NCBI RefSeq assembly: GCF_047948215.1
Contig: NC_134456.1
Span: forward strand, 62,639,529 to 62,703,528
Direction of reading: 5' to 3'
Length of the DNA: 64,000 nucleotides
Source of the DNA: Lycorma delicatula
Lineage: Eukaryota; Arthropoda; Insecta; Hemiptera; Fulgoridae
This document shows positions 36,585 to 48,222 of this stretch, in pieces. A program made the translations under genes and the position numbers. The notes under the pieces are model-generated. The model saw only the letters and a program-made list of their open reading frames with translations, did not search any database and was not told the origin of the DNA. The first letter of the stretch is position 1. Each line of letters begins with the position of its first letter.

Positions 36585-36812
36585 TATAAAATAGTAAAAA
36601 AAATACCACCATAACATGGAAAAAAAAACAGATTGCGGCGGCTTTTTATTTAAAAATACTATTTTACATTCTACTATTATTAAAAAAACCGAAGACTCGA
36701 CTATACCCATTTTCCCGGAAAATGGGTATAGTCGAGTCGAATTTCTAAATAAAAAGCCGCCTCAATCTGTTTTTTCCATGTTATGGTGGTATTTTTTTTT
36801 TACTGTTTTATA
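36585..36812. mobile_element. fold-back MITE-like element, about 228 bp
   Basis: Long inverted arms start TATAAAATAGTAAAAAAAAT at 36585 and end with the complementary TACTGTTTTATA at 36812. The arms share ACCACCATAACATGG and the GGCTTTTTATTTA block. The centre is a further inverted repeat (36694-36715 with 36717-36738, GACTCGACTATACCCATTTT). The left arm carries about 35 extra bases that the right lacks. TA sits at both ends. No coding capacity: mirrored ORFs on both strands are by-products. Confidence 0.8.
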
Positions 36813-39800
36813 ACAAAAAAAAACAGACGATGATTGTAAATTCTTGTTTTCCAATAAAAAGTAAAGACAATTGAAACGGAAAATGTGTGGGTTTTTATTA
36901 TTATATTAAAAAAAAAATTAAATGGTAAGAGTTCCCTACAGCTGTAATTTTTAGTAATTTAGTGGTATAGATGGTTCGCTTACGTGAAATGTGTAATTGC
37001 TCAATATATTTCGCTGTGAATCATTTGGATTCTACTTTCCTTTTCTGATACTGTAAATCGTTTGGATTCTAACTTCCTCTTACGATGCTGATTTAATTAT
37101 TCAAAGATTGATTTGTATAAAGAACATATAAGAAATTTTTTTTTAAATTTAACATTCTTCAAATAATTCTGATAGTGTTACTCTCCTCGATCCTTCATAT
37201 ATATATATATTTTTTATTTTTTTTGAAAATGCTAATAATATGACCTTTGAGCATCAATGGTTCGCATTTTTCAACACTTTTCCCATTGTTTATACAGGTT
37301 CATTCACAGTTATTATCTACACACATTCTACACAAGCGGGCTATAGGATGGAATGATCTTTTTAAGATGTGAAGAAACTTATAAAAATATGTGAAGAACT
37401 TAACTATTTCGTTTCTTTTCAGTGTTCGGCCTACATTTGGGAGTGATATGCACAACTATTATTTGGTTTCAATCCTATTAACAAACGGAATTTAAAAAAA
37501 AGAGAAGAAAGGAGAAACTGATGAATCACTATTATTAACGTTTTGTGTGCGATCAGTGTTGTAGTTTCACGAAGTAACTTATTCGGAAATAATTCCACTT
37601 TCTTATGTATATCTTTGTTATTCTTAATATCAATTAATTATTAAAAATTATCGGCGATTTACATATAAACGAGGTTTAAAAATTTAAATAATAAAGAAGT
37701 GAAATTTTTCCTATAACTTTAATGCTGAGTGTTAAAAAGGGATGAGTTGGGTCGTAGTGGGAGAGCAGTTATAAATTTTGAATATTCAAAATTCATATAG
37801 GTCAAGACACATTGAATTCTTTATTTGTTTGTTTGTTTTACTAATGAACTCATTTGTATAGGAACAAAATTCTTAGAAGAAATTACTTGTTATTTTTATT
37901 AATGTCCTATTATCCGAGTCGTTCAAATAATTATTTTAGTGAAACCTGTGTACACGGTATTACTAACGTAAAAATACATTCTTTGACTTCCGTTTGCCAT
38001 AATTCATAAAGAAAGTTTTGTACGGTGTATGGTACTGTAGATAGTATTTATATGTTTACCCTTTACCTTTAGGAAGTTAGTTAATTTATAGAGAAACAAT
38101 TATAAATTATTGGCTTTATCATTTTGGATAATCGGTTTTATTCATTATCATTCACGTTATAAAAATACCTGTTAAAAATCCTTTCTGAAACGAAATTACT
38201 CTTTATTCTTTAATAATTATTTATATTTTTATTTTTTGGTTAAATACAAAGACTTTGTCGTCTAATATTTAAAATCCAAATGGAAGAATAGTTTGTTACG
38301 TAAAGGGTGATGTGTTCCTGGCAATTTTAAAGAACATTAAGGCTTTGATGAAATTCTCTTCATTTTAATAGATCTCACTTTTTCTGTGTATAACATTTCA
38401 CTGTCTAGTGCAATAGGGTGATTTAATCTGTATTATGAAGCCTGGTCCACCGTGTTTTTAAACACATATTTTGTAGAACTTGTATTAAGTAGTTTTAAAA
38501 AGTTCGAATTACGCATTTACAATCGTTTATGAAAATGACTTCCCAAGTTCAGGACCCGATTCTAGCGATAGGAACTTGTTTGATCTTAGGAAGATGATCA
38601 AAGAATTCTGGGCTCGATCATCTTTACAATCAAGAGAGAAATACTTCAGCATCCATCTTTTATCGTTCATTTTGGCTAACAATTACTTATATGAAATGCC
38701 ACGGGTCATTCTTAGCGATCAGAAATATTTACACTTTCACTTCGGTGCTCCTGATCGATGGGCTTCCCTCCTTTAGTTCAAAAAACACGTTACGATTTTT
38801 TTTCGATTGGTTTTCTATCCGTAACTCGACCTCCATTTTACTCATACAATCGTATTTGTTTTTTTTTTCTACTTTGATATGTCCTCGAGAATTTTTTTTT
38901 TTTTAAATTCGATAAGTCTTTTCAGATTGTCCTGTGTTCAGTGGTTTGTTTAGCCATATTTTAAAAGCATATTTGATATTTACCGACTTCTTATAGATAA
39001 ATACAAAACTTTTTGAACATAATACTGTAGCAGAACAAAAGTTTTACATTTTTCTTTCCATTTCTTCAATAAGTTACTCTAAAGCATATTTTATTGAGTG
39101 TTGTGGACGTGGCTTTAATACTGATTTAATCTTAACCACGTCAGAAATCAATATGCATTTTTATTTTGAACCGTAATTTGCAACTTAAAAGTAGGTCGTA
39201 AGATAAATTAAGTGTCATACTTACGATTGTAAAAACCCATTGAAAACCATTTCTCATGCTCTTTTTTAATGAATGATTTCTTCATATATTTTGACTTGCA
39301 CATAAGTAATAAAATAAAAGGTTGATTGATTAAAAACTTCATAGCCCTAAATTGGGAGATTGAACCGTTAATAAATGTCGATTGTTTACAGGTTGATCTG
39401 CAAAGGTCAATTCTTTAAATTCGTATAGTATGTCCTATTAATTAATTAAAAATTGTGTTTTCATACATGTTTTACAACACCAAGTTAAAAATTAAACGAA
39501 GAATTAAAATTATTTCGTACGTAAATATTTTCGTAACTTTAAAAATAAATTCATCATTTTTTACAAAATTTGTTCATAATATTAGTATTTTTTTACGACT
39601 GCGCAGATTGAATTATGTAAGTAGATATATTTTCTATTTTGTATTTTACTTTAATATCTGTAAAGATGACTGAACGTATCGTTAAAATCTCATCAATTTG
39701 CTTTTATATATATATATTTTTTTTTTTTATAGATAATAAGATGATTGATTGATTAGTTCTAATATTTATACAATTTGTATGTTGATTTTGTCATCTATTT

Positions 39801-40050
39801 ATAGGCAAATTTTATGTTTCTATATTTTCAAATTTTGGCAGAAGCACTGTAGTTTTATATTATGTAAATAGACCGGTGGGTGATTTTTTACGTCTTTCAC
39901 TAACAAAATGTGGTATCTCTATATAACTGTAATAACTATATCAAATTGCTAATGTGAATCAATGCAAACAAGTGTAAAAAAATATTTCTTAATATTGATA
40001 TTTTCAATTATTTGGTTTTAATTTTTATCTTATTGTTAATTTAGTCCAGG
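36813..40050. other. unassigned AT-rich stretch
   Basis: Mostly low-complexity. A less AT-rich piece at about 38535-38780 has overlapping plus-strand ORFs (66 and 71 codons) without a recognisable family. Several T-runs, no gene called. Confidence 0.3.
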
Positions 40051-40358
40051 TTTGAATTCCATAACCCACCGGATTGGTATAGTGGTTAACGCGTCTTCCC
40101 AAATCAGCTGATTTGGAAGTCGAGAGTTGCAACGTTCAAGTCCTAGTAAAGCCAGTTATTTTTACACGGATTTGAATACTAGATCGTGGATACGGGTGTT
40201 CTTTGGTGGTTGTGTTTCAATTAACGACACATCTCAGGTATGGTCGAACTGAGATTGTACAAGACTACACTTCATTTACACTCACACATTTCATCCTCTG
40301 AAGTAATACCTGAACGGTAATTTCCGGAGGCTAAACAGGAAAAATGTTTTGAATTCAT
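40051..40358 (+). repeat. tRNA-derived SINE, family 1, full length, with target duplication
   Basis: The body at about 40065-40347 starts CCCACCGGATTGGTATAGTG and ends GGCTAAACAGGAAAAATG. The flank TTTGAATTCCAT (40051-40062) is repeated as TTTGAATTCAT (40348-40358). The head contains CCCAAATCAGCTGATTTGG. Confidence 0.9.
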
Positions 40359-40488
40359 TACATTTTCATTAATTTGAGATTATTATTAGACTATGAGTAC
40401 GTACCCATGTTAATAGTTGTATGATTTGGTGATGTGTTAACAAATATCTTTAGTACACCTACGCAAATTTTAATTCCATAAGTATATA
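40359..40488. other. short unassigned stretch
   Basis: No feature recognised. Confidence 0.3.
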
Positions 40489-41119
40489 AAATCTGATGGG
40501 GACAACACATGACTTCCTTCTACGCCTATTAAATCACATTTTTTTTAAATGGAAAGTACAAAAAAATTTTATTTCATTAATAACTTCTGATATTTTTTAA
40601 TATTTTTTTACACTGAGAGATTAATAATTATTAATAAATCAATATATTTAAATTAAAAAAAAGAGATGAAGTCTGATTCGAACCAATGTGCCTGCCCCTA
40701 AATCCAAATATTTCATTAATTAAAATTTTATTTGGCTGTAACTATGGAGCCAATGAACATAAGTACCACACTTTTGATATTTCGTTGAAAAGCTCTTAAT
40801 AAGGGCTTATTAACTACAGTTAAGAAAAGTCCTAAATTCAAATTGTTTTGGATTTTGGCTTTTTTTTGCATAATTTTGGTTCAATCGATTGCAATCAAAA
40901 GAGGAGGTGCACAACTCGATGTTACAACAGTCCTAAATCCAAAATTTCAACATCCTACGGCTCTTCGTTTTTGAGTTATGCGAGATACGTACGTAGACAT
41001 CACGCCGAAACTTGTCAAATTGGATTCAGGGATGGTCAAAATGGATATTTCCGTTAATATCTGGAAACTAAAATTTTTCGCGATAACAATACTTCCAACT
41101 TACTTCGTACAAGGAACTA
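40489..41119 (-). repeat. 600-bp hairpin-ended element, copy D (inverted)
   Basis: Reverse complement of copies A-C: it enters at AAATCTGATGGGGACAACAC (3' end of the family) and leaves at ACTTCGTACAAGGAAC (5' end). It includes the GTTACAACAG/CAAAATTTCAACATCCTAC core. The plus ORF at 40848-41057 is a by-product. Confidence 0.85.
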
Positions 41120-41256
41120 ATGAGTAGTATTTTATAAATATTTCTGCTATTTCAAAGGAATACAATGATTTTATAATGTATCGTTTTCTAAAATTTAACT
41201 TACGATAATTAAACCTCAGAAATGTTGAAATACAACGAGTGTGGATATAAGAATAA

Positions 41257-42130
41257 TACACGAAGGCGAGTCAAACATTACACTTTCACCATAACACATC
41301 TTTAAGTGTGTCATACTACCTTTTGTGCATGCGACTTAAGAGTTAGTACACTGCAGTTCCGTGTGCAAAATTTAATCCCGATCGCGTCATTTGCCTTCCG
41401 GCTATTACTGTGTAAACATGTCCGTTTCGCTAGCAGTTTGCAGCAAGGAGGAACAACGAGCAGTGATCCGATTTCTCTGATCGGAGGGAGTGAAAGGGGC
41501 TTAAATTCATCGTAGACTTTTATTACAATACGGGAACAATAGTTTAAAAGTAGCCGGACGGGTGTGAAGCACAAAGAGGGTGCAGGACGCCCGTCAACCT
41601 CTACCACGGACAAGATTCAGCTAGCTCGGTAAATGGATATGAAGAAAGGCAAGTTACCGTCGATGAGGTAGCGTCTTCTTTGAACATCAGTCATGGTTCT
41701 GCCCATCAAATCATCCACGACGATCTCTTGGCTTTCTTAAAGTCTGTTGTCAAAGAAAGTTGCAGGGCAACGCCCACACGCACACGGCCGCCACACTTTA
41801 CGTACCATCAACTTGAATTTTGTGATACTGGCCTCTTCCAGTCTAGATTGTGCTCTCTCAAACTTTCATCTGCTTGGACCGCTCAAGGATGCTTTGCGAG
41901 GGTGTCGATTTTGCACAGACTTAGACGCGTAGGAAGCGGTGCAAAAGTGGCTATGCGACCAACCAGAAACGTTTTTCTTTGAAGAAATACTTAAGTTTGT
42001 GGACTGCTGGACCAAGTTCATTGACAAGGGAGGTGACTATGTAGGAAAATTATGATCATATTGAACCCCTACCTTTGTGCAAATGAATTATAGAATGAAA
42101 AGTGTAAATAATTTCTGACTCGCCGTTGTA
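41257..42130 (+). mobile_element. internally deleted mariner element, 870 bp
   Basis: The TIRs (left CACGAAGGCGAGTCA at 41259; right, inverted, CAACGGCGAGTCA ending at 42128) are flanked by TA (41257-41258, 42129-42130). At 870 bp it is about 430 bp shorter than the complete copies here, which fits the missing middle of its transposase. Confidence 0.88.
41418..42055 (+). pseudogene. mariner transposase remnant with central deletion
   Basis: From ATG 41418 the frame gives MSVSLAVCSKEEQRAVIRFL with a stop next. Other frames then give SLNISHGSAHQIIHDDL-like sequence (41690-41730) and, after the deletion, SNFHLLGPLKDALRGCRF (about 41850-41910) and FVDCWTKFIDKGGDYVGKL near the end. The GDETW block with the first catalytic Asp is gone, and the second Asp region survives only as scrambled sequence. 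Non-functional, but both TIRs remain, so it resembles a MITE precursor. Confidence 0.85.
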
Positions 42131-42884
42131 GATAAATCTTTGAAAAAATCTTTTTCTACATATAATGAGATAGTTGCTAGTGACTATGTTAATTCTGGAA
42201 CGACATCAGTTGAGGTTCTTGCAGTCACAATATTTTTTTTTTTATACATATCACATTAGTGTTCTACGAAGCTAACTAGTTTTATTCTCTCTCAATGCTC
42301 ATGCTATCTCTTGGAAAGAGAAAAAATAAATTAATTTTGATAAAGCTTGACATATTTACTATAAGTCAATTTACATCAATCATGTCTTAACTTACATTAA
42401 TTTACTTACTTTACATTAATCATCGTCTTAACTTCGTAACATATATACGTGACTTATTATTATTATTAACATCCTGATATGTTAGTAAGACGATGTTAAT
42501 ATCGTCATAGTATAATCACTTCTGTTATTATACTGAAGAATGTTTACTCGAAATGCTATTAAAAGGAAAGAAGGAAACTGGACAATCTCATAAGTATGAG
42601 AAATCGGTTGGTAATTATACACGTCTTCCCGAAGTGTGACTAGTAACCTAGGATTTATAATTGTTTGAAATAATTTACAGAATGAAATGTTTTAATTATA
42701 CTCGTACGTGAATTAAATATGAATATATATGCAGAAGATTAATGTAAAAACTTTCTTCATTTTTTATCCTTCACAACCGTCACATCATATATGTTAAGAA
42801 TTTTATTTTAATTTAATTGAAATAAAACTTCTTTCCTAATTCGATCGTTAAAAGTAATTAGAAGGTATTTTTTTTTAAATCCTG
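42131..42884. other. unassigned AT-rich stretch
   Basis: Local direct repeats such as TTTACATTAATCAT and ATCGTCTTAACTTCG near 42370-42440. No gene. Confidence 0.3.
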
Positions 42885-42974
42885 ATGTAAAAATCTGATC
42901 AGCCTGTGCACACCTTCTTTGTACGCCTTCCTTGTACGCCTATTAGATTATATATATATATTATTGTATTAAAA

Positions 42975-42977
<3 letters not shown>

Positions 42978-43053
<76 letters not shown>
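42978..43053. repeat. compound (TA)n(CA)n microsatellite
   Basis: TA repeats pass into CA repeats. The ORFs on either strand here (42899-43165) are microsatellite translations. Confidence 0.95.
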
Positions 43054-43147
43054 TTTTTTGCTGCACTTTGTTTAAACTTATTTCATTTGAAAGTGAGATA
43101 CGATGATCCAATTCTTTAATAAAGTGGACAGTCACACAATTGCTTAA

Positions 43148-43468
43148 ACTAGAGAATGTGTACACAAATTAAGATCAGAAGAATTATATCAAACCAAACA
43201 GCGATTAAATGATTGGCAACAAAAACAAATAAAGGAAATGATGATCAGCTCGACTTGGGAGAATATTGTCGGACAATATCAGAGGAGTAATGAACTAAAA
43301 GATAAGAATTTTTTGCAATTTATTAAAGATCTGGCATGTATGCCTCAGTGTATATGTTGTTCTTGTGAGGGTCGTCTATTTTTCAGGAGTGTAGTTAACT
43401 TTAATGTAGATAAAATTAAACAGAAATTCCAGAATAAACAGAAATTAAATTACAAAATCCGAAAATAG
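43148..43468 (+). pseudogene. ORF with CxCCxCEG cysteine motif, Helitron-type fragment?
   Basis: About 106 codons are open from 43148, with no ATG needed until 43238. The frame includes TKQRLNDWQQKQIKEMM, STWENIVGQYQRSNELKD, then FIKDLACMPQCICCSCEGRL and FFRSVVNFNVDKIKQKF. The P.CICC.CE..LFFRSV pattern recalls the cysteine-containing segment upstream of the helicase-like domain in insect Helitron proteins. That is family recall at low confidence. It lies inside the insertion that splits copy E. Confidence 0.35.
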
Positions 43469-44022
43469 TACGATTCAAAATTATCATTTTCTATTAACAT
43501 AGACAAATTTTTTAAATTACATACAATTTTATTTCATCAATAACCTCTGATTTTTTCTTTTTTTTATTGTTATTGAATAATTATTTATTGTAACATTTTT
43601 TTTACTATCACGGGTTTATAATTATTAATAAATCAATATATCTAGATTAAATAAAAAAGAAAAGGAGATGAAGTCTGATTCGAACCGATGTGTCTTCCCC
43701 TGTAAGATCCAAATATTTCATTAATTAAAATTTTATTTTGCTATAACTCAGGAACCAATGAAAATAAGTACCAGTTATGATATATCGTTGAAATGCTCCC
43801 ATTGAGGGCTTATTACTGCAGTTAAGAAATAGTCCAAAATCCAGTTTTTTTTTATTTTGTGCCTTTTTTTGGACACTTTTGTTACAATTCGATTGCAGTC
43901 AAATGGAGAGGTGCCTAAATCCAAAATTTCAACATCGTACGACTTATCGTTTTGAGTTATGCGAGATATGTACGTACGTACAGAAGTCACGCCGAAACTA
44001 GTCAAAATGGGTATTTTCGTTA

Positions 44023-44190
44023 ATTTAATTAACGTATTGCCGGTATTTGTGATAATATCGCCTGTAGTTTATTTCAGTAATTTGAATGTTTTTTTTTTTT
44101 TAATACTGTCAAAATGTTTTCATTAAAGTAATATAATTTATACTGTTTAATTAACTGGAATAGAATCGGTTTTGTAATATAAATAGAATG
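44023..44190. other. short unassigned stretch
   Basis: No feature recognised. Confidence 0.3.
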
Positions 44191-44420
44191 CGTGTTCCCA
44201 GGCAGCGTTGTCAAGGTCTCGGCTGAATCGACGCACCTGCCCTGGAATGCCGGAAGGGTTTCCTGTCAGTCATCAAATCGGTAGACATGAACAACCACCC
44301 GCTATTATCATGAAGATACGATACGGTGACCGTAAAACCTTTCTCTCCCTGCTGCATCCTTTTTTCCCCTATTATGCCCTCGCTTATTGTACTTTTTTCG
44401 GTTCTTTTTTTCTAAGCTGA
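44191..44420 (+). other. GC-rich open segment, possible exon or retroelement piece
   Basis: After an acceptor-like GCGTGTTCCCAG (ending near 44201) the plus strand is open for about 73 codons: AALSRSRLNRRTCPGMPEGF, then PVSHQIGRHEQPPAIIMKIR, then YGDRKTF. Its base composition differs sharply from both flanks. No family is recognised and no strong donor follows, so exon and transposon debris are both possible. Confidence 0.3.
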
Positions 44421-46909
44421 CTTAATTTTTTTCATTTTTGTTCACAAGAGTTTTTATGTTTCTCTGTATTTATCTTGAAACATGTTTTAATTTCACTGAT
44501 AATTGCAGAAAATTAATAATTTTTCTTTTTTTCATGAACCCCAAAGGCACTTTTTTTTATATAACTTTATTATATTTTTATCAGATGTATACAATGTAAG
44601 ATTTTAAAATAGAAAAAAATTCGATTCTAAATGTAATTTTTCTGTTGTATCGATAAGACTACAAACCAAAGAGAAATTTAAGATTTACTTAGGGTTATTA
44701 TTATTATTTTTTAATTTACAATTAAAAGATGTGAAATAAGTATTAGCTGCCATTTAAAGTGTGGGATTCTTTTAAGCAGTTCTGTTTTGGATAGTAATTT
44801 ATGCTGCTTTTGTGGTTTTCTCTTTTTTATCATAATTACAAATAGAGCATTAGCCTTTTAACATGATGTAATTTTGCAGTTTATTAGTATTTTTTTAAAG
44901 AATTACGATCATTATATAGCAATCGAGTAATTGGATTCTCTTGGGAATGTATTGTGCATTCGAAGTCCATATTATCTTGTAAATTTTTTTCTGTATTCAA
45001 TTTAACTATCTCTTTCGAAAAAAACGCAGGTACTTTTTTCTTTGTCAAAAGGAGAAATGTCGGATGCTAAAAATGGTGAGAATTGTTGTTTCATATGTTG
45101 TATTTGTTTTATGTCAGGTCTTGGAACAGTCCAACATATTTTTTATTTTATAACACAATGTCTTAAGGTTCGTGCGTAGTACTGACTATTTTCCACGAAT
45201 TTATTCTGTCAGAAGGAAAAGTCTGGCCGCGATTTACCCCATATTAATCACTGTATTATGCGAATCGTGTCTAAGAATTACGATATTGTTAACGCGAAAC
45301 AGCCGTCCGCATTATTACCTGATAGTTCTGTTACAACTTTTCGCAACTCTTTAGCTTTTCAATTTACTTTTTGATAGCGAAGTTCGTAATTTAATTAAAT
45401 GTATCGATATTTACTGATTATTCCAACATTATGTTACATATATACTTTTTCGTATTTTCCTAATATGTAAACCGAGATCGTATTTAAGTAAATTTAAATA
45501 ATTAAATTTATCAGAGCATTAACAAAGAACAAACATGAACCAAGAATAAACAGATAAAGTTCTACGTTTCTCTTATGCTAATAAATCTTCTACAGCACAA
45601 GCCTGGATGTTGGATCGGTTGGTAATCGTAATTTTAGATGATGAATTAAGAGACAAATACCGGAATAATTCTATCTTAATCGTTTTGGGATTAAGCTGGA
45701 GGAAGAAGATTATGAAGATAAATATTAATATGTACGATATAGTAATAAATTCAGTTCAGTATAGTTTGAACCCAAGGTAAATTCCATTCTATGTGTAAAA
45801 TATTTATAATTTTGAAATAATTGTAGGTTACAGAAGAAATTTACCTGTTGTCTAGCATACTACTGAACGTATAGTTTATTAATTATATTTTTAAATATAA
45901 ACCAGCTGTTTTGATTCCGTATAAAATTAATTTCATTTAATATGATTCACCGTGTTCCACCCGTATACAACTATAGTTTTATTCTATAATTCCCTTTTAT
46001 GTTGGTATTGTACAGACTGTTTTGAATTAGAATTAAATCATGGAATGTGGGAGGTGAAGCCTACTGCCTTGCAATGACGCAGTAGCCATGTTTAGTTAAT
46101 TCTGTAGTGATGGTCCACTGAATCTTATATAATGCATTTATCCAACCGATCATAAAAAAAAAAACAATACGAAAAACATATATATATATATGTATATATA
46201 AAAACACATCCGTACTCTCCTAACCGGATGTATGACACTTTTATATTACTTCCCAGTTAGTAACGTATGCTGGTGTGCTGTATAATATTTGTTGTATCAT
46301 ACAAAAAGGTAAAATTCGATGACGCATTTATCTCCTAAATTTCTTTTATTTGTTTTTTTTTTAAATTGTTTTAATGCTTTATTCCAGTTATTACTGGAAT
46401 AAATCATATTTATTAATTTAATGAAGACTGTTGTATTTTTTTATGTACAGCTATTGCTGTCTTTTAGCTTCATTCCCCCTACTATCGCCTTCCTCATATA
46501 GACTAATCTCTGAGCACCTTGTTTCCATTATTACATCCTTTTATGTCTTCCCTCCTCTTTCTCTACTCATATTATTAACTAACCACAGTTTGGTTAACAA
46601 CAGAAGACACTTGAGTTTGAGCTGTTGCAACTTTTCACCAACAGCCATAAAAAAAATTTTATAATCTGTTTTATGTTATTGTCTTAAACAGCAAGAAATC
46701 CGATCTGCAGTTTCAAGAAAAGGGGGAAAATTCGAGATTTTTCTGGCTAGATTTTTTTCCTCTGTAAGTGTACGAAAATATTTTTTGTGAAAATTTGTGT
46801 TAATTGTATGTTAAATATGTCGTTTTTTTACAGTTTTTTCTCATGAAATTTCGATTAGACCCGACTATCTATTTCGGCGATAATGGATCGTGAAAAAATA
46901 ATCTCTAGG
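44421..46909. other. unassigned AT-rich stretch
   Basis: Contains a small TA tract (46179-46200). The 60- and 77-codon ORFs at 45172 and 46431 have no recognised domain. Confidence 0.3.
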
Positions 46910-48222
46910 TACAAAGTGGGCCGGAATTACTCCCCATTAAAAATTGTTTATAACTTTTTTAATCTTTAACTAATATTCATGAAACAAACATTTTGTTCCT
47001 TACAGTAGTACAATTGTTAACCATTGCTAAAATTCCACATAAGCATTATCCACCAGTATCCACCAGTTTCCGTAAATGGGGATATTTGCTACAAACTTCT
47101 GTAGATAATCCAGCGGTACGTTTCCAAGAACTTGTGGAATTCGTTCCTCCAATTTACGTAGAGATTTCGATTTTGTGCGATAAACTTCCTCTTCTGCTCA
47201 CCCCCCAGAGGAAGAAGTCGCACAGTGTTTGGTCAGGACCCCTTACTGGCCATTCAAGGGAGCCACGACGTCCCAACCAGCGTCCTGGAAAATCTGTGTC
47301 GAGCCATGTACGGACAGGACTTGCGAAGTGAGACGGGGCCCCATCTTGCATAAAGATTAATTCATTGCAGTTGTCCCATGTGAATACAATACCGTGAACA
47401 TAATCTTCAAGCATTTCAAGGTACCGTTCTGCATTCATTATGTCCCGAATGAGATATGAACCCAGAACTTTCGTGGATGTTATGCCGCACCACACTGTGA
47501 CATTTGGGGGATGTTGGCTTTTTTCAACAACCACCCTCGGATTCTCTGTCGACCAATATTAACAATTTTGCCGGTTAACAAATCTCCCAACATGAAACAC
47601 GACTTATCTGACCACAGGATATTACCGAAAATATCGGACAGTCTTCATACCAACCAAGCATCATTTCCCCATATTCCAACCGATGATCCCAGCCTTCCGG
47701 CGATAATTCCTGACAGTAATGTGGTTTCTATGACCGATAATTTAACACGTTCTTCAGAACAGTTCCGATTGTATGTCGGGTTAAACCACTTTCGCGAGAT
47801 GTCTGCCTTTGTGATTTCTGAGGACTTGGAGTGAAAATTTCCTGAACCACTTGCACATTTTCTGCGTCCTGGATGTTGAGGAGCGACCGCGTTTCCTAAC
47901 ATCTGATACAGAAACTGTATCCATTAGTTTCGAATAGCAATTCCTTATGGTCTTTGCATATACCGAGGCACTAGATCCTTTCACACTTCGCCACCATCTG
48001 TATACTTCTACCACGGACCACCATACTTCTTACCGGAATACCCGCTCATCAAGACGTTGTGCCATGGTCGGCTACTGATACCTGCAACGACATAAATGAG
48101 ATATCATGTAATAAATTCTACCATTGTAAGGAACAAAATGCTTTTTGTTTCATGAAAATTGGTTAAGTATTAAGAAAGTTATAAACAATTTTCAGTAGGG
48201 AGTTAATTCTCGCCCACGCGTA
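46910..48222 (-). mobile_element. mariner/Tc1-superfamily element with long TIRs, 1309 bp
   Basis: The body at 46912-48220 is flanked by TA. The inverted ends remain alignable for roughly 110 bp: both carry AAAATTGTTTATAACTTT, CATGAAACAAA and TTTTGTTCCTTACA. They are therefore much longer than the TIRs of about 30 bp in the other copies here. Confidence 0.88.
47027..48065 (-). pseudogene. decayed DD41D-type mariner transposase
   Basis: The minus-strand start is MAQRLDERVFR then a stop. Then come VEVYRWWRSVKGSSASVY, a WSDKSCF remnant of the first Asp block (near 47605), PPNVTVWCGITSTKVLGSYL, LEMLEDYVHG, FMQDGAPSHFASPVRTWLD (second Asp) and LEWPVRGPDQTLCDFFLWGV (third Asp). The end reads PLDYLQKFVANIPIYGNWW, with the stop at 47027. 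Forty-one residues separate the second and third Asp. Several frame breaks; inactive. The span fits a protein of about 340-350 residues. Confidence 0.88.

Larger units (their letters stand above)
42885..44022 (-). repeat. 600-bp hairpin-ended element, copy E, split by an insertion
   Basis: The family 3' end is at about 42885-42945 (AAAATCTGATCAGCCTGTGC, TTCCTTGTACGCCTATTAG). The rest of the body resumes at about 43507 (TTTTATTTCATCAATAACCT) and runs to about 44022, lacking the last roughly 80 bp of the family 5' end. The gap of about 560 bp is an insertion that holds microsatellites and an ORF. Near 44008 a further block of about 20 bp is missing between two GTCAAA words. Confidence 0.75.

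Noticed and set aside
36504..36813. Two similar ORFs on opposite strands
   Set aside because: Mirror images produced by the arms of the fold-back element.
42899..43165. ORFs rich in Cys-Val or Ile-Tyr repeats
   Set aside because: They are direct translations of the TA/CA microsatellite.
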